DNA from: Thermohalobaculum sp039816045
Lineage (GTDB): Bacteria > Pseudomonadota > Alphaproteobacteria > Rhodobacterales > Rhodobacteraceae
Direction: 5' to 3'
Length of the DNA: 64,000 nt
Assembly (NCBI GenBank): GCA_039816045.1
Contig: JBCBYB010000003.1
Span: forward strand, 1 to 64,000
This document shows positions 8,256-16,279 of the stretch, piece by piece (within the stretch, counting starts at the first letter, position 1; each line of letters opens with the position of its first letter). The position numbers were made by a program, and so were the translations under genes. The notes below the pieces were generated by a model that was not told where the DNA came from, made no database searches, and was given only the letters and a program-made list of their open reading frames with translations.

Positions 8256-10874
8256 TCAGCTGTCGAGCGCGCCGACCGCCACATAGGTGTCGGGTGCGAT
8301 GCACACGACGCTCGCCACCCCGTGCTGGGCGCGGATCGTCAGGCCGACCTCCGCATCGAGGGTTACGCCAGCCCCCGCAGCCAGCGTCACCGGCCCTTGG
8401 CCCGACTGCACGACGCTGATCTGATCGCCGACCGCCATGGCGCCCGCCGGGATCGTGAGCGTGGCCGGAGAGGCCCCGGTGAAGCGGATCAGCGCGAAGG
8501 CCTCATCCGTGGCCAGCGTCGCCGCACCGGTCTTCTCCACCACACGCAGGGCCCGCATGTCCCGCCAGTTGGCGCCGTCCGAGAACACCGGGGCTGCGAC
8601 ATCCGAGCGGTAGGCGAGCGTGCCGACATGGCCGGCTGCCCCTTCGGTTGCAAGCCCTGCGGTGTCGAAGCCCGGCAACGTGACCGCGCCATCGAGCGTC
8701 GGCACCTGCCAGAGCTGACGCACGGTGCCCGCAGACCCCGACGCGTCATGCGCCGTGAGCCAGAGCCAGCCGATCGGGGCGCCCTCCGAGGGGCCGCTGT
8801 CGAGCACCAGATCGCCCGGGCCGTGGTCTGTGTCGGCCATCTGGTCGTCGTGGAAGACGATCTGGCGGGCTTGGCTGTCCGAGCCGAAGAACGCGCCCTG
8901 GCGGAAATAGGTGTGCCCGCGCCCGATCGCCGAGGGTCGGCCGAAACTGACCGTGCTCTCGTCCAGCGTGAAGGACTGCGAGATGTCCGCATCGAAGCGC
9001 ACCTTCCAGTTCACCACACCGCCGCCGACGAAGGGATCGTAGGTGAGGCGCAGACCGTCCGGCGTGCCGTCGGTCATGATGTTGAAGACCTCGCGCGGCA
9101 GGTTGTGCACACGCAGGCTGACGCCCTCGGCCGAGCCGAAGCTCAGACCGGAATGCGCATCCACATTCGGCCCCGCCTGTGCATAGCCTGCCCCGTTCGA
9201 CCCGGGCACGATCCCGCCCGTCAGCCCGCCAAGCACCATGGTCCGCTGGTCGAGCACGGCGCGGCCCTGGTTGGCCTCGTTGTAGAGCCCGTTGATGACG
9301 CTCTGATTGGTCGGACCGTCGCAGATCACCGAGCCGCCGACCACATAGGTGCCCACCGGCTGGCCGGCACTCCATGCGGGCCCCAGGTTGGAATTGATCG
9401 TGTCGGTGCTGAAGTCTTGGCGCCAGACGTCTTCATTGGTGCCGGGCTGGGTCGCCACGAGATCCGCCTCGCTCGCCCCTATCGCCGCGGTGTAGGTCGC
9501 GCCGCCTAATGTGACGATGCTGGTCGAAAGATCCTGGCCCGCGGTGCGCGTGCCGTTCGACTGGGTGTGGACGCCGAAATAGTGGTTGCCGAGAAAGGAG
9601 CGCTCCTCGATGCCAAAGCGCCCGTTCGCCGACATGTCCAGGCCGAAGATGTGCCCGGCATTGGCGTCGAAATCCTTCACGAACAGTCCCGAGCCGCCGT
9701 TGAAGCGGGTCGAGAGGTTGTAGATCATGAAGATGTTGGCATTGCTGAAGTCACCGAGGACATCCGCCTCGATGTGCACGCCGTGTCCGGAGAAGTCCGC
9801 CACCATGATATCCCGCAGCACCGCGCGGGAGTGGAGCCGGATGCCGGGCTTGAGCACATCGAAGCCGTTGCCGGCGCCCGGCCCATGGAAGTAGAGGCCC
9901 TCGATCACCGCACCATTGGCCGACATGGTCGCTGGGTCGTCCGGGGTCTCGGCGCTCGAGCCCGTATCGACGGAGCGCGCAGCGTGCACGATGAGCCCCG
10001 CGGTGTCGGCAAAGTTGAGCTCGACCGGCCAGTTCTCGACCGCTCCGGTGGAGGCCTGCCCGATCAGGCGCACGGCGGCCCGCAGCTCGAGGGTCTGGCC
10101 GATCAAATACCGCCCGGGCGGGACGCCGATCTCGATCCCCGTCCGGATGTTGCCCCGGTCGAAGCGTTCGGCGAATTCGATGGCGGCCGCGAAGGCCGGG
10201 TGCGCATCGGTTTGGGGCGATGCGCCGTCCGTGGTGCGGGCCGCCCCCAATTGCAGCACGTTGACCCGGCCGTCCTGGGGCACGAGCTCCCACCAGGCGC
10301 CGTCCGCGGACTGCACCTTGGCACTGTGCTGGGGCTCCGAGCCCGCACGGACATAAAGCCCGCCGCCGCCATCACCGGGTGCGGCATAGCCCGAGGTCCG
10401 GATCGTGGCGAGCCCCGCATCCACCGTGGTCGCCTGGATGTCGTTGCGGGTGATCTCCACCGCCATGCCGCCGGTCCCGCCGGTCGCGGCAGCCAGCGCC
10501 TGTTTGTCCGCCGCCGACATCAGCCCCGCGTCGGCGGTGGTCGCCAATGGCAGCGCGACGCCCGTGCCCGCGAGGATGTCCACCGTGCGCGAGGCGACAT
10601 CATAAGAGAGCAGCCGCTCCGCCTCGGCCTGGCGCCAGTCGATGCCGCCAAGCGTCGTATCCAGCGCAACCCGGATGTCGTTGCCGAGCAGCAGCGCGCC
10701 GCCATCGGTGCCTTCGGTCAGCACCTGGCCCGCATCCTCCGAAACGCCGGAGGCCGTGATCTCGGTGATTGTCTGGTTGATGGTGACATCGCCGCCACCG
10801 CTGCCGCCTGCGCCACCGCCGAAGCCCGGGCCGAAGACCGAGAAGCAGGGCTGAGGTCCAAATCCGACGAACAT
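8256..10874 (-). CDS. GTA head-spike-fiber-like beta-helix protein
   Basis: 872 residues. The N-terminus is short and hydrophobic, then Gly-rich (FGGGAGGSGGG), followed by DVTINQTITEITASG, a pattern seen in virion-attached fibres. From about residue 245 the segment GIEIGVPPGRYLIGQ opens a right-handed beta-helix of the pectate-lyase-3 type, the usual fold of phage tailspikes that bind or cut polysaccharide. A compact beta-rich domain ends the protein. Start at 10874 follows GAGGAGG. It sits 4 bases after a 107-aa gene, matching the two-gene head-spike base/fibre arrangement (Rcc01079/Rcc01080, ghsA/ghsB) of the Rhodobacter capsulatus gene transfer agent. A cell-surface or phage-remnant fibre is the alternative. 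Identity rests on layout and fold, not on alignment. Confidence 0.68.
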   Translation of the reverse strand: MFVGFGPQPCFSVFGPGFGGGAGGSGGGDVTINQTITEITASGVSEDAGQVLTEGTDGGALLLGNDIRVALDTTLGGIDWRQAEAERLLSYDVASRTVDILAGTGVALPLATTADAGLMSAADKQALAAATGGTGGMAVEITRNDIQATTVDAGLATIRTSGYAAPGDGGGGLYVRAGSEPQHSAKVQSADGAWWELVPQDGRVNVLQLGAARTTDGASPQTDAHPAFAAAIEFAERFDRGNIRTGIEIGVPPGRYLIGQTLELRAAVRLIGQASTGAVENWPVELNFADTAGLIVHAARSVDTGSSAETPDDPATMSANGAVIEGLYFHGPGAGNGFDVLKPGIRLHSRAVLRDIMVADFSGHGVHIEADVLGDFSNANIFMIYNLSTRFNGGSGLFVKDFDANAGHIFGLDMSANGRFGIEERSFLGNHYFGVHTQSNGTRTAGQDLSTSIVTLGGATYTAAIGASEADLVATQPGTNEDVWRQDFSTDTINSNLGPAWSAGQPVGTYVVGGSVICDGPTNQSVINGLYNEANQGRAVLDQRTMVLGGLTGGIVPGSNGAGYAQAGPNVDAHSGLSFGSAEGVSLRVHNLPREVFNIMTDGTPDGLRLTYDPFVGGGVVNWKVRFDADISQSFTLDESTVSFGRPSAIGRGHTYFRQGAFFGSDSQARQIVFHDDQMADTDHGPGDLVLDSGPSEGAPIGWLWLTAHDASGSAGTVRQLWQVPTLDGAVTLPGFDTAGLATEGAAGHVGTLAYRSDVAAPVFSDGANWRDMRALRVVEKTGAATLATDEAFALIRFTGASPATLTIPAGAMAVGDQISVVQSGQGPVTLAAGAGVTLDAEVGLTIRAQHGVASVVCIAPDTYVAVGALDS

Positions 10875-10878
10875 GCGC

Positions 10879-11202
10879 TCAGACCTCCTCACGCAGCGAC
10901 AGCACATAGCCCGGCTCGACGCCGATCGTGGCGACCGCCTGGACGGTGACCTGGAGCGGCTTGGCCTCGGCATCGTCGGCGCTGCCGTTGTCGCCGGGGC
11001 GCAGCACCCGGTAGCGCACCGGCACCGGCGTCTCGATCACCGCCACATGCGCCTCCTCGGGCGCGGGGTTCGAGGCGACCGCCGAGGTGCCGACCGACAA
11101 GGTCTCGAAGCCGAGCTCGGGCTCGTTGATTAGCGGCGTCGGATGGCTGCGGACATCGAGGGTCGAGCCGTCATGCCACCAAAGTTTGACCGTTCCGGGC
11201 AT
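10879..11202 (-). CDS. Small partner protein, GTA head-spike-base-like
   Basis: 107 residues starting MPGTVKLWWHDGS; GGAG lies 6 bases before the ATG at 11202, so this start is preferred to the ATG at 11214. There is no signal peptide or membrane segment. The protein is beta-rich, with PVPVRYRVLRPGD in the middle and ends with GYVLSLREEV. It overlaps nothing but runs straight into the fibre-like gene, whose ribosome site lies inside its last codons. In the Rhodobacter GTA a small spike-base protein is encoded just upstream of the fibre, and I infer the same role here. On its own it would be called hypothetical. Confidence 0.6.
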   Translation of the reverse strand: MPGTVKLWWHDGSTLDVRSHPTPLINEPELGFETLSVGTSAVASNPAPEEAHVAVIETPVPVRYRVLRPGDNGSADDAEAKPLQVTVQAVATIGVEPGYVLSLREEV

Positions 11203-11366
11203 GTAAGTCTCCATGGCTTGGGCGCCCCGCTTGGAGGCGGGGACAATGGGTCCGGGATCTCGTGAGAGGCGCGCGGGGGTGCAGGCGGGCATGGTGGGCC
11301 CGCCGCCGCGGTCGGATCGCTCCGGCCCGCCCTATCGGCGCTGACAGCCACCCTGGGGGAGATGTC

Positions 11367-11381
11367 TTAAATTTGACTTAA
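11367..11381. promoter_or_regulatory. CtrA-type binding site TTAA-N7-TTAA
   Basis: TTAA at 11367-11370, seven bases, then TTAA at 11378-11381: an exact match to the full CtrA consensus. It lies in the 281-bp divergent region, 165 bp before the spike-base start and 103 bp before rfbC. CtrA is the phosphorelay regulator that, in Rhodobacterales, is tied to GTA production and motility. Occupancy is inferred; the motif is seen. Confidence 0.65.
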
Positions 11382-11483
11382 GAGCTCAGCATTTTGGCCG
11401 CGCCCATCGCAGGCCCGGGACCGCAGGGGCCTGTTGCAGGGCCGCGTTCTGTGGCAGGAGAGCGCAACACCGCCGGAGGCCCT

Positions 11484-12041
11484 ATGTTCGAGACCACCCC
11501 GATCCCAGACCTGCTGATCCACAGGCCGACGCGCCATGGCGACGCCCGCGGCTTCTTCGCCGAGACCTGGAACAAGGCTGCCTTCGCCGCCGAGGGGCTG
11601 ACGCACGACTGGGTGCAGGACAACCACTCCCGCTCGGCCGAGGCGGGGACGCTGCGGGGGCTGCACTACCAGGCGCCGCCCTTTGCCCAGGCTAAGCTCG
11701 TGCGCTGTCTGGTCGGCGCGATCTGGGATGTGGCGGTGGATGTGCGTCCGGGCTCGGCCACCTATGGGCACCATTTCGGGCTGGAGCTGTCGTCGGAGAC
11801 CGGCGCGCAGCTGCTGGTGCCGCGGGGCTTCCTGCACGGCTTCCTCACGCTGACGCCGGGGGCCGAGGTCGCCTATAAGGTCGATGCACCCTACAACCGC
11901 GAGGCCGATGGCGGGGTCGCCTGGGACGATCCGGAGCTTGCCATCCCCTGGCCGTGGGAGGGGGCGCCCGTGCTCTCGGCGAAAGACGCTGCCGCCCCGC
12001 GCATGGCCGACTGGGAGAACCCGTTCGGAGGCGCCTCATGA
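11484..12041 (+). CDS. rfbC: dTDP-4-dehydrorhamnose 3,5-epimerase
   Basis: 185 residues, standard for RfbC. Family marks are the N-terminal DARGFFAETWN, the GTLRGLHYQ core with a catalytic His, and PRGFLHGFLTL. It epimerises dTDP-4-keto-6-deoxyglucose at C3 and C5 in the third-but-last step of dTDP-L-rhamnose synthesis in the cytosol. The start is set by GGAGG at 11475-11479. It overlaps rfbB by ATGA, forming an rfbC-rfbB-rfbD operon whose promoter must lie in the divergent region that also holds the CtrA-type box. Confidence 0.95.
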   Translation: MFETTPIPDLLIHRPTRHGDARGFFAETWNKAAFAAEGLTHDWVQDNHSRSAEAGTLRGLHYQAPPFAQAKLVRCLVGAIWDVAVDVRPGSATYGHHFGLELSSETGAQLLVPRGFLHGFLTLTPGAEVAYKVDAPYNREADGGVAWDDPELAIPWPWEGAPVLSAKDAAAPRMADWENPFGGAS

Positions 12042-13060
12042 GCATCCTCGTGACCGGCGGGGCGGGCTTCATCGGCTCCGCCGTCATCCGCCAGCTCATC
12101 CGCGCCGGCGAGACCGTGGTGAACCTCGACAAGCTGACCTATGCGGCCACACCCGAGGCGCTGGAGGAGGCCGCCGACAGCCCCGTCTACCGCTTCGTCC
12201 ACGGCGACATCTGCGACGGCCCGCTGGTCGCGCGGCTGCTGGAGGAGCACAGGCCCGACGCGGTGATGCATCTGGCCGCCGAGAGCCATGTGGACCGCTC
12301 GATCGACGGGCCGGCGGCGTTCCTCGAGACCAACATCACCGGCACCTTCACGCTGCTGGAGGCGGTGCGGCGGGCGGGCGGCATCCGGTTCCACCACATC
12401 TCGACGGACGAGGTCTTCGGCTCGCTGGGGCCGTCGGATGCAGCGTTCTCCGAGACCACGCCCTACGCGCCGAACTCGCCCTATTCGGCGTCCAAGGCGG
12501 CGTCGGACCATCTGGTGCGCGCCTGGGGGGAGACCTACGGGCTCGAGGTCGTCACCTCCAACTGCTCGAACAATTACGGCCCCTGGCAGTTCCCGGAAAA
12601 GCTGATCCCCGTGATGGTGATCGCGGCCGTTGAGGGCCGCCCCCTGCCCGTCTACGGCACCGGCGCCAACATTCGCGACTGGCTGTTCGTCGAGGACCAC
12701 GCCCGAGCGCTGCGCCTGGTGCTGGAGCGGGGGACGCCGGGCGAGAGCTACTGCGTCGGCGGCGATGCCGAGCGGACCAATCTCGAGGTCGTGCGCGCGA
12801 TCTGTGCGGCGTTGGATGCGCGCCTGCCGGGCGGCGCGCCCCATGACCGGCTGATCTCGTTCGTCACCGACCGCCCGGGCCACGACGCGCGCTATGCCAT
12901 CGACGCCGCCCGCATTCGCGCCGAGCTCGGCTGGCGCCCGGAGCACGGGTTCGAGGACGGCCTCGCCACCACCATCGACTGGTACCTCGCCCACCGGGAC
13001 TGGTGGGAGGGCATCCGCGCCCGCCGCTATGGCGGGGAGCGGCTGGGGCTGAAGGCGTGA
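12038..13060 (+). CDS. rfbB: dTDP-glucose 4,6-dehydratase
   Basis: 340 residues; an extended short-chain dehydrogenase. The NAD-binding motif is ILVTGGAGFIGSAV at the start, the substrate/catalytic segment is HISTDEVFG, and the YxxxK pair is in SPYSASKAASDH. SNCSNNYGPWQFPEK and VEDHARA complete the RfbB pattern. It converts dTDP-glucose to dTDP-4-keto-6-deoxyglucose. Coupled to rfbC upstream and rfbD downstream by 4-nt overlaps, so the three proteins are made together. The fourth pathway gene, rfbA, is absent from this cluster. Confidence 0.96.
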   Translation: MSILVTGGAGFIGSAVIRQLIRAGETVVNLDKLTYAATPEALEEAADSPVYRFVHGDICDGPLVARLLEEHRPDAVMHLAAESHVDRSIDGPAAFLETNITGTFTLLEAVRRAGGIRFHHISTDEVFGSLGPSDAAFSETTPYAPNSPYSASKAASDHLVRAWGETYGLEVVTSNCSNNYGPWQFPEKLIPVMVIAAVEGRPLPVYGTGANIRDWLFVEDHARALRLVLERGTPGESYCVGGDAERTNLEVVRAICAALDARLPGGAPHDRLISFVTDRPGHDARYAIDAARIRAELGWRPEHGFEDGLATTIDWYLAHRDWWEGIRARRYGGERLGLKA

Positions 13061-13929
13061 TCCTCGTCATCGGCCAGACGGGCCAAGTGGCACAAGCGCT
13101 CGCCGAGCAGGCTCCTGGAGCCCGGTTCCTCGGCCGCGACGCGCTGGATCTGACCGAGACCGCCCGGATTGCGCCCACCATCGCCGAGGCCCGCCCGAGC
13201 GTGGTTATCAACGCCGCCGCCTTCACCGCCGTCGACCGGGCCGAGGACGAGCCGGCGCTCGCCCACCAGGTCAACGCGACCGCAGTCGGAGAGATCGCGC
13301 GCGGGGCGGCGGAGGCGGGGGCCGCGCTCCTCCACCTCTCGACCGATTACGTCTACCCGGGCACGCGGACCGGCCCGCACCGGGAGGACGACCCGACCGG
13401 CCCCCTCGGCGTCTATGGCGCGAGCAAGCTGGCCGGTGAGGAGGCAGCACTGGCGGCCAACCCACGCACGGTGGTTCTGCGGACGGCCTGGGTCTATGCC
13501 CCCTGGGGCGCCAACTTCGTGCGCACCATGCTGCGGCTGGGAGCGGAGCGCGACCGGCTCACCATCGTCGCGGACCAGCATGGGCAGCCCACGTCGGCGC
13601 TCGACATCGCGGCCGCTTGCCTGCATGCCGCCCCGCGCCTGGCCGAGACCCCAGCGGGCGATCCGCTCTGGGGTGTCTACCATCTGGCAGGTCGGGGCGA
13701 GACCACCTGGGCGGGCTTCGCCGAGGCCGTGTTCAACGGCGCCGTGACCCGCGGCCTCCTCCCCCGCGCCCCGGAGGTCGCCCCGATCCCGACCAGCGCC
13801 TACCCGACCAAGGCGACGCGCCCAGCCAACTCGACGCTCGACTGCGCGCGGTTCGAGAGGGCCTTCGGCTGGCCGATGCGCGACTGGCGGGGGTCTCTGG
13901 GTGTGGTGCTCGACCGACTGGCAGCCTGA
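13057..13929 (+). CDS. rfbD: dTDP-4-dehydrorhamnose reductase
   Basis: 290 residues starting at a GTG that overlaps the rfbB stop (GTGA). An NADPH-binding GQTGQVAQ motif opens the protein, then VVINAAAFTAVDRAEDE, LSTDYVYPGTR, and the YxxxK in YGASKLAGE. It makes the final reduction to dTDP-L-rhamnose. The last gene of the operon; 86 bases follow before the opposite-strand cytochrome gene, filled by a hexamer repeat. The product sugar likely serves the GT4 enzyme and surface polysaccharide. Confidence 0.93.
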   Translation: MILVIGQTGQVAQALAEQAPGARFLGRDALDLTETARIAPTIAEARPSVVINAAAFTAVDRAEDEPALAHQVNATAVGEIARGAAEAGAALLHLSTDYVYPGTRTGPHREDDPTGPLGVYGASKLAGEEAALAANPRTVVLRTAWVYAPWGANFVRTMLRLGAERDRLTIVADQHGQPTSALDIAAACLHAAPRLAETPAGDPLWGVYHLAGRGETTWAGFAEAVFNGAVTRGLLPRAPEVAPIPTSAYPTKATRPANSTLDCARFERAFGWPMRDWRGSLGVVLDRLAA

Positions 13930-13939
13930 CGGGCATCAA

Positions 13940-14012
13940 TATCGCTGATATCGCAGCAATGTCGCATCGGAATGTCGCGCGATTTTATCGCAGCGTTGTC
14001 ACGTGATATCGC
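13940..14012. repeat. Seven TRTCRC hexamers at near-helical spacing
   Basis: Copies begin at 13940, 13949, 13960, 13973, 13986, 13997 and 14007 (TATCGC, TATCGC, TGTCGC, TGTCGC, TATCGC, TGTCAC, TATCGC), spaced 9-13 bases. They fill the gap between the convergent rfbD and cytochrome b561 genes. No function is assigned; an array of protein sites or a decayed tandem repeat are both possible. Confidence 0.5.
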
Positions 14013-14015
14013 CGC

Positions 14016-14471
14016 TCAGAGCCGCAGCATCGCCGCGAAGGGCCGCTCCCCCAGCGCCGCACCCCGCCAGATATTGAAGATCACATGCCCCGCCGCCAAT
14101 GCGAAGGTGAGCGCGTAGAACCGGCTGTGCCAGGCGCCCAGAGCCTCGCTGCCGCCGCCGAGGGCCTCTGCGATCCCCGGCCCCGCCATCCCGATCGGCA
14201 GGCCGGTTCCGATGAGCCCCGCCAGCACCACCAAGAGCCCCCGATGCAGCGCCAGATGCACCAGCCGCGGGGTGCCTGCCAGCCGGGGCGAAGGCCGCGT
14301 CATCGGCCCGACCAGCAGCGCACGCAGGATGAAGGCACCGCCCGCCAGGGTCAACAAACCGCCCATAACCCGTTGAGTTCCTTGATCGCTTGCCACCGCA
14401 AAGGCCACGACTAGCACTGCGACCGCCCAGTGGAGAACGACACCGATCCGCCGGTCGCGCAGCCCGCGCAT
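14016..14471 (-). CDS. Cytochrome b561 family membrane protein
   Basis: 151 residues with about four hydrophobic helices and haem-ligand histidines in each: VVLHWAVAVLV near 10-20, HLALHRGLL near the middle, and GHVIFNIWRG near the end. These di-haem cytochromes pass electrons across the inner membrane, often between quinone and periplasmic or superoxide acceptors. ATG at 14471 follows TGAGG, with the start lying 4 bases past the gloB stop, so the two are probably one transcript. The upstream frame would run into gloB coding DNA and is rejected. Confidence 0.75.
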   Translation of the reverse strand: MRGLRDRRIGVVLHWAVAVLVVAFAVASDQGTQRVMGGLLTLAGGAFILRALLVGPMTRPSPRLAGTPRLVHLALHRGLLVVLAGLIGTGLPIGMAGPGIAEALGGGSEALGAWHSRFYALTFALAAGHVIFNIWRGAALGERPFAAMLRL

Positions 14472-14475
14472 GGCC

Positions 14476-15240
14476 TCAGAAGCTGTCTTTGCGCCGGCGG
14501 ATCTCACCAAAGACCGCCGCGTCATCGCCCCCGTCGAGGCCCACCGCCGCTTTCACCGAGGGCTCTATGGCGCGCAGGAACGGATTGGTCGCACGCTCCT
14601 CGGCCAGCGTGACGGGCACGATGGGGGTGCCGGCGGCGTCAGCCGCCTCGATCCGGGCGATCCGGTCCTTCAGCGCCGCGTTCTCCGGCTCGATCGACAG
14701 GGCAAAGCGCCCGTTGGCCTTGCCGTAGTTGTGGCCCGAATAGATCTGCGTCTCGTCCGGCAGCGCCGCCAGCTTTGAAAGGCTCTCCCACATCATCGCA
14801 TGCGTGCCCTCGAACACCCGCCCGCAGCCGAGCGCCATCAGGCTGTCCGCGGTGAAGGCAGCGCCCTCGGCGTCCAGAATAAATGCAATGTGGCCAATGG
14901 TATGGCCGGAGACGTCGATCACGCGGGCGGCGATCTCACCAAGCGTCACGGTGTCCCCTTCGGCCAGCGCCAGATCGAGCTTTGGCAGGCGCGCGCTGTC
15001 CGGCGCATAGCCGACCACCTTGGCGCCGAAGCGGGCGCGCAGGGCCTCCACCGCATCCGTGTGGTCGCCGTGATGATGCGTCACCCAGATCTGGTCGAGC
15101 CCCCAGCCACGCGCCTCCAGCGCTTCGAGAATGGGCCCCTCTGCCGGCGCATCGACCAAAGCGACCTGCCCGCCGGGCGCGCGCACCAGATAGGCGTAGT
15201 TGTCGCTGAGACAGGGCACGGTGACAATCTCCGCGGCCAT
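14476..15240 (-). CDS. gloB: Hydroxyacylglutathione hydrolase (glyoxalase II)
   Basis: 254 residues. The metallo-beta-lactamase zinc motif THHHGDHTD lies near residue 55, further ligands in SGHTIGHI and in YSGHNYGKAN, and the substrate-binding C-terminal helix ends the protein (FGEIRRRKDSF). It hydrolyses S-D-lactoylglutathione in methylglyoxal detoxification in the cytoplasm. The ATG at 15240 has GGGAGGG just upstream; the open frame continues far upstream on the same strand to 16107 but is antisense to the methyltransferase gene there. Divergent from that methyltransferase gene with 96 bases between. Confidence 0.94.
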   Translation of the reverse strand: MAAEIVTVPCLSDNYAYLVRAPGGQVALVDAPAEGPILEALEARGWGLDQIWVTHHHGDHTDAVEALRARFGAKVVGYAPDSARLPKLDLALAEGDTVTLGEIAARVIDVSGHTIGHIAFILDAEGAAFTADSLMALGCGRVFEGTHAMMWESLSKLAALPDETQIYSGHNYGKANGRFALSIEPENAALKDRIARIEAADAAGTPIVPVTLAEERATNPFLRAIEPSVKAAVGLDGGDDAAVFGEIRRRKDSF

Positions 15241-15336
15241 GGGTTCCCTCCCTTGATCCGTGACGTAACCGGTGCGACCCTCGCGCAAACCGGCGTCGGG
15301 CGCAATGCGCGTGACGCCCCGGGCGCGGAGGGCGCG

Positions 15337-16137
15337 ATGCATCTCGACGTGGTCGACCTCAGAACCTTCTATTACGGCTCCGGCCTCGGGCGGCTGGTGC
15401 AGCGGAGCCTGCGCGACCGGCTGCGCCAGATCTGGCCGGATGTGAAGGGCATGACGGTGGTCGGCTTCGGCTTTGCAGCACCGTTTTTGCGCCCGTTCAT
15501 GGGCGAGGCCGAACGCACGCTTTGCCTGATGCCCGCACAGCAAGGCGTGTGCCCCTGGCCGCAGGAGGGGCCCAATGTGGCGACCCTGGTGGAGGAGACC
15601 CTCTGGCCGCTGCCCAAGGGGTTTGCCGACCGCATTCTTGTGGCCCACGGGCTCGAGACCTGCGAGCGGCCCCATGCGCTGCTCGAAGAGATCCACCGGG
15701 TGCTGGCGCCGGGCGGGCGCGTGGTCTTCATCACCCCGAACCGGGCCGGGCTCTGGGCGCGGCGCGACCGGACGCCCTTCGGCTATGGCCGGCCCTATTC
15801 GGCGGGACAGCTGGAGGCGACGCTCGCCAGCCACGACTTCACGCCGGAGCGGACGGAGGCCGCGCTCTATATGCCCCCCAGTCATGCACGGTTCTGGCTG
15901 CGCACCGGTCCGATGATCGAGCGCTTCGGCCAGCGCCTGGACGCCCGCAGACTTGCAGGGGTGGTGCTGGTGGAGGCGACCCGGCTTGTCTTTATCACCC
16001 CGAAATCGGGGCTGAAGGAGGCGGCCCGTGTGCCGCTCCGCGTGCTCGAAGGGCTCCGCCCTGCCCCGGCGCCGAAACCCGCCACCGGCCGCACCTCGCA
16101 GCGGCACTCTGCCGAGGTCTTGCCCTTCCGGTCCTGA
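15337..16137 (+). CDS. Class I SAM-dependent methyltransferase
   Basis: 266 residues. The short SAM-binding part is unusual: VVGFGFAAPF stands in for the glycine-rich motif, and VLAPGGRVVFITPNR near residue 125 is the methyltransferase post-motif typical of class I enzymes. ADRILVAHGLE precedes it. The C-terminal 70 residues are basic and Pro-rich, ending LPFRS. Start follows GGAGGG at 15327-15332. Homologs commonly sit next to gloB in Rhodobacteraceae, but the substrate is not known to me. It could act on a small molecule or on RNA; I have no basis for choosing. Confidence 0.75.
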   Translation: MHLDVVDLRTFYYGSGLGRLVQRSLRDRLRQIWPDVKGMTVVGFGFAAPFLRPFMGEAERTLCLMPAQQGVCPWPQEGPNVATLVEETLWPLPKGFADRILVAHGLETCERPHALLEEIHRVLAPGGRVVFITPNRAGLWARRDRTPFGYGRPYSAGQLEATLASHDFTPERTEAALYMPPSHARFWLRTGPMIERFGQRLDARRLAGVVLVEATRLVFITPKSGLKEAARVPLRVLEGLRPAPAPKPATGRTSQRHSAEVLPFRS

Positions 16138-16279
16138 GCCCCAAAATCGACGGGTTATGGCGCGTGTGCCGCTTGCCCGGACACGGAACTGGCAGCAGAT
16201 GGGAAAGCCGGGCCGTCAGCCTTTCATCTGCACGGTCGGCACGTTAAACGGGCTCATACAACTGGAAAAGGCCAAGCCG

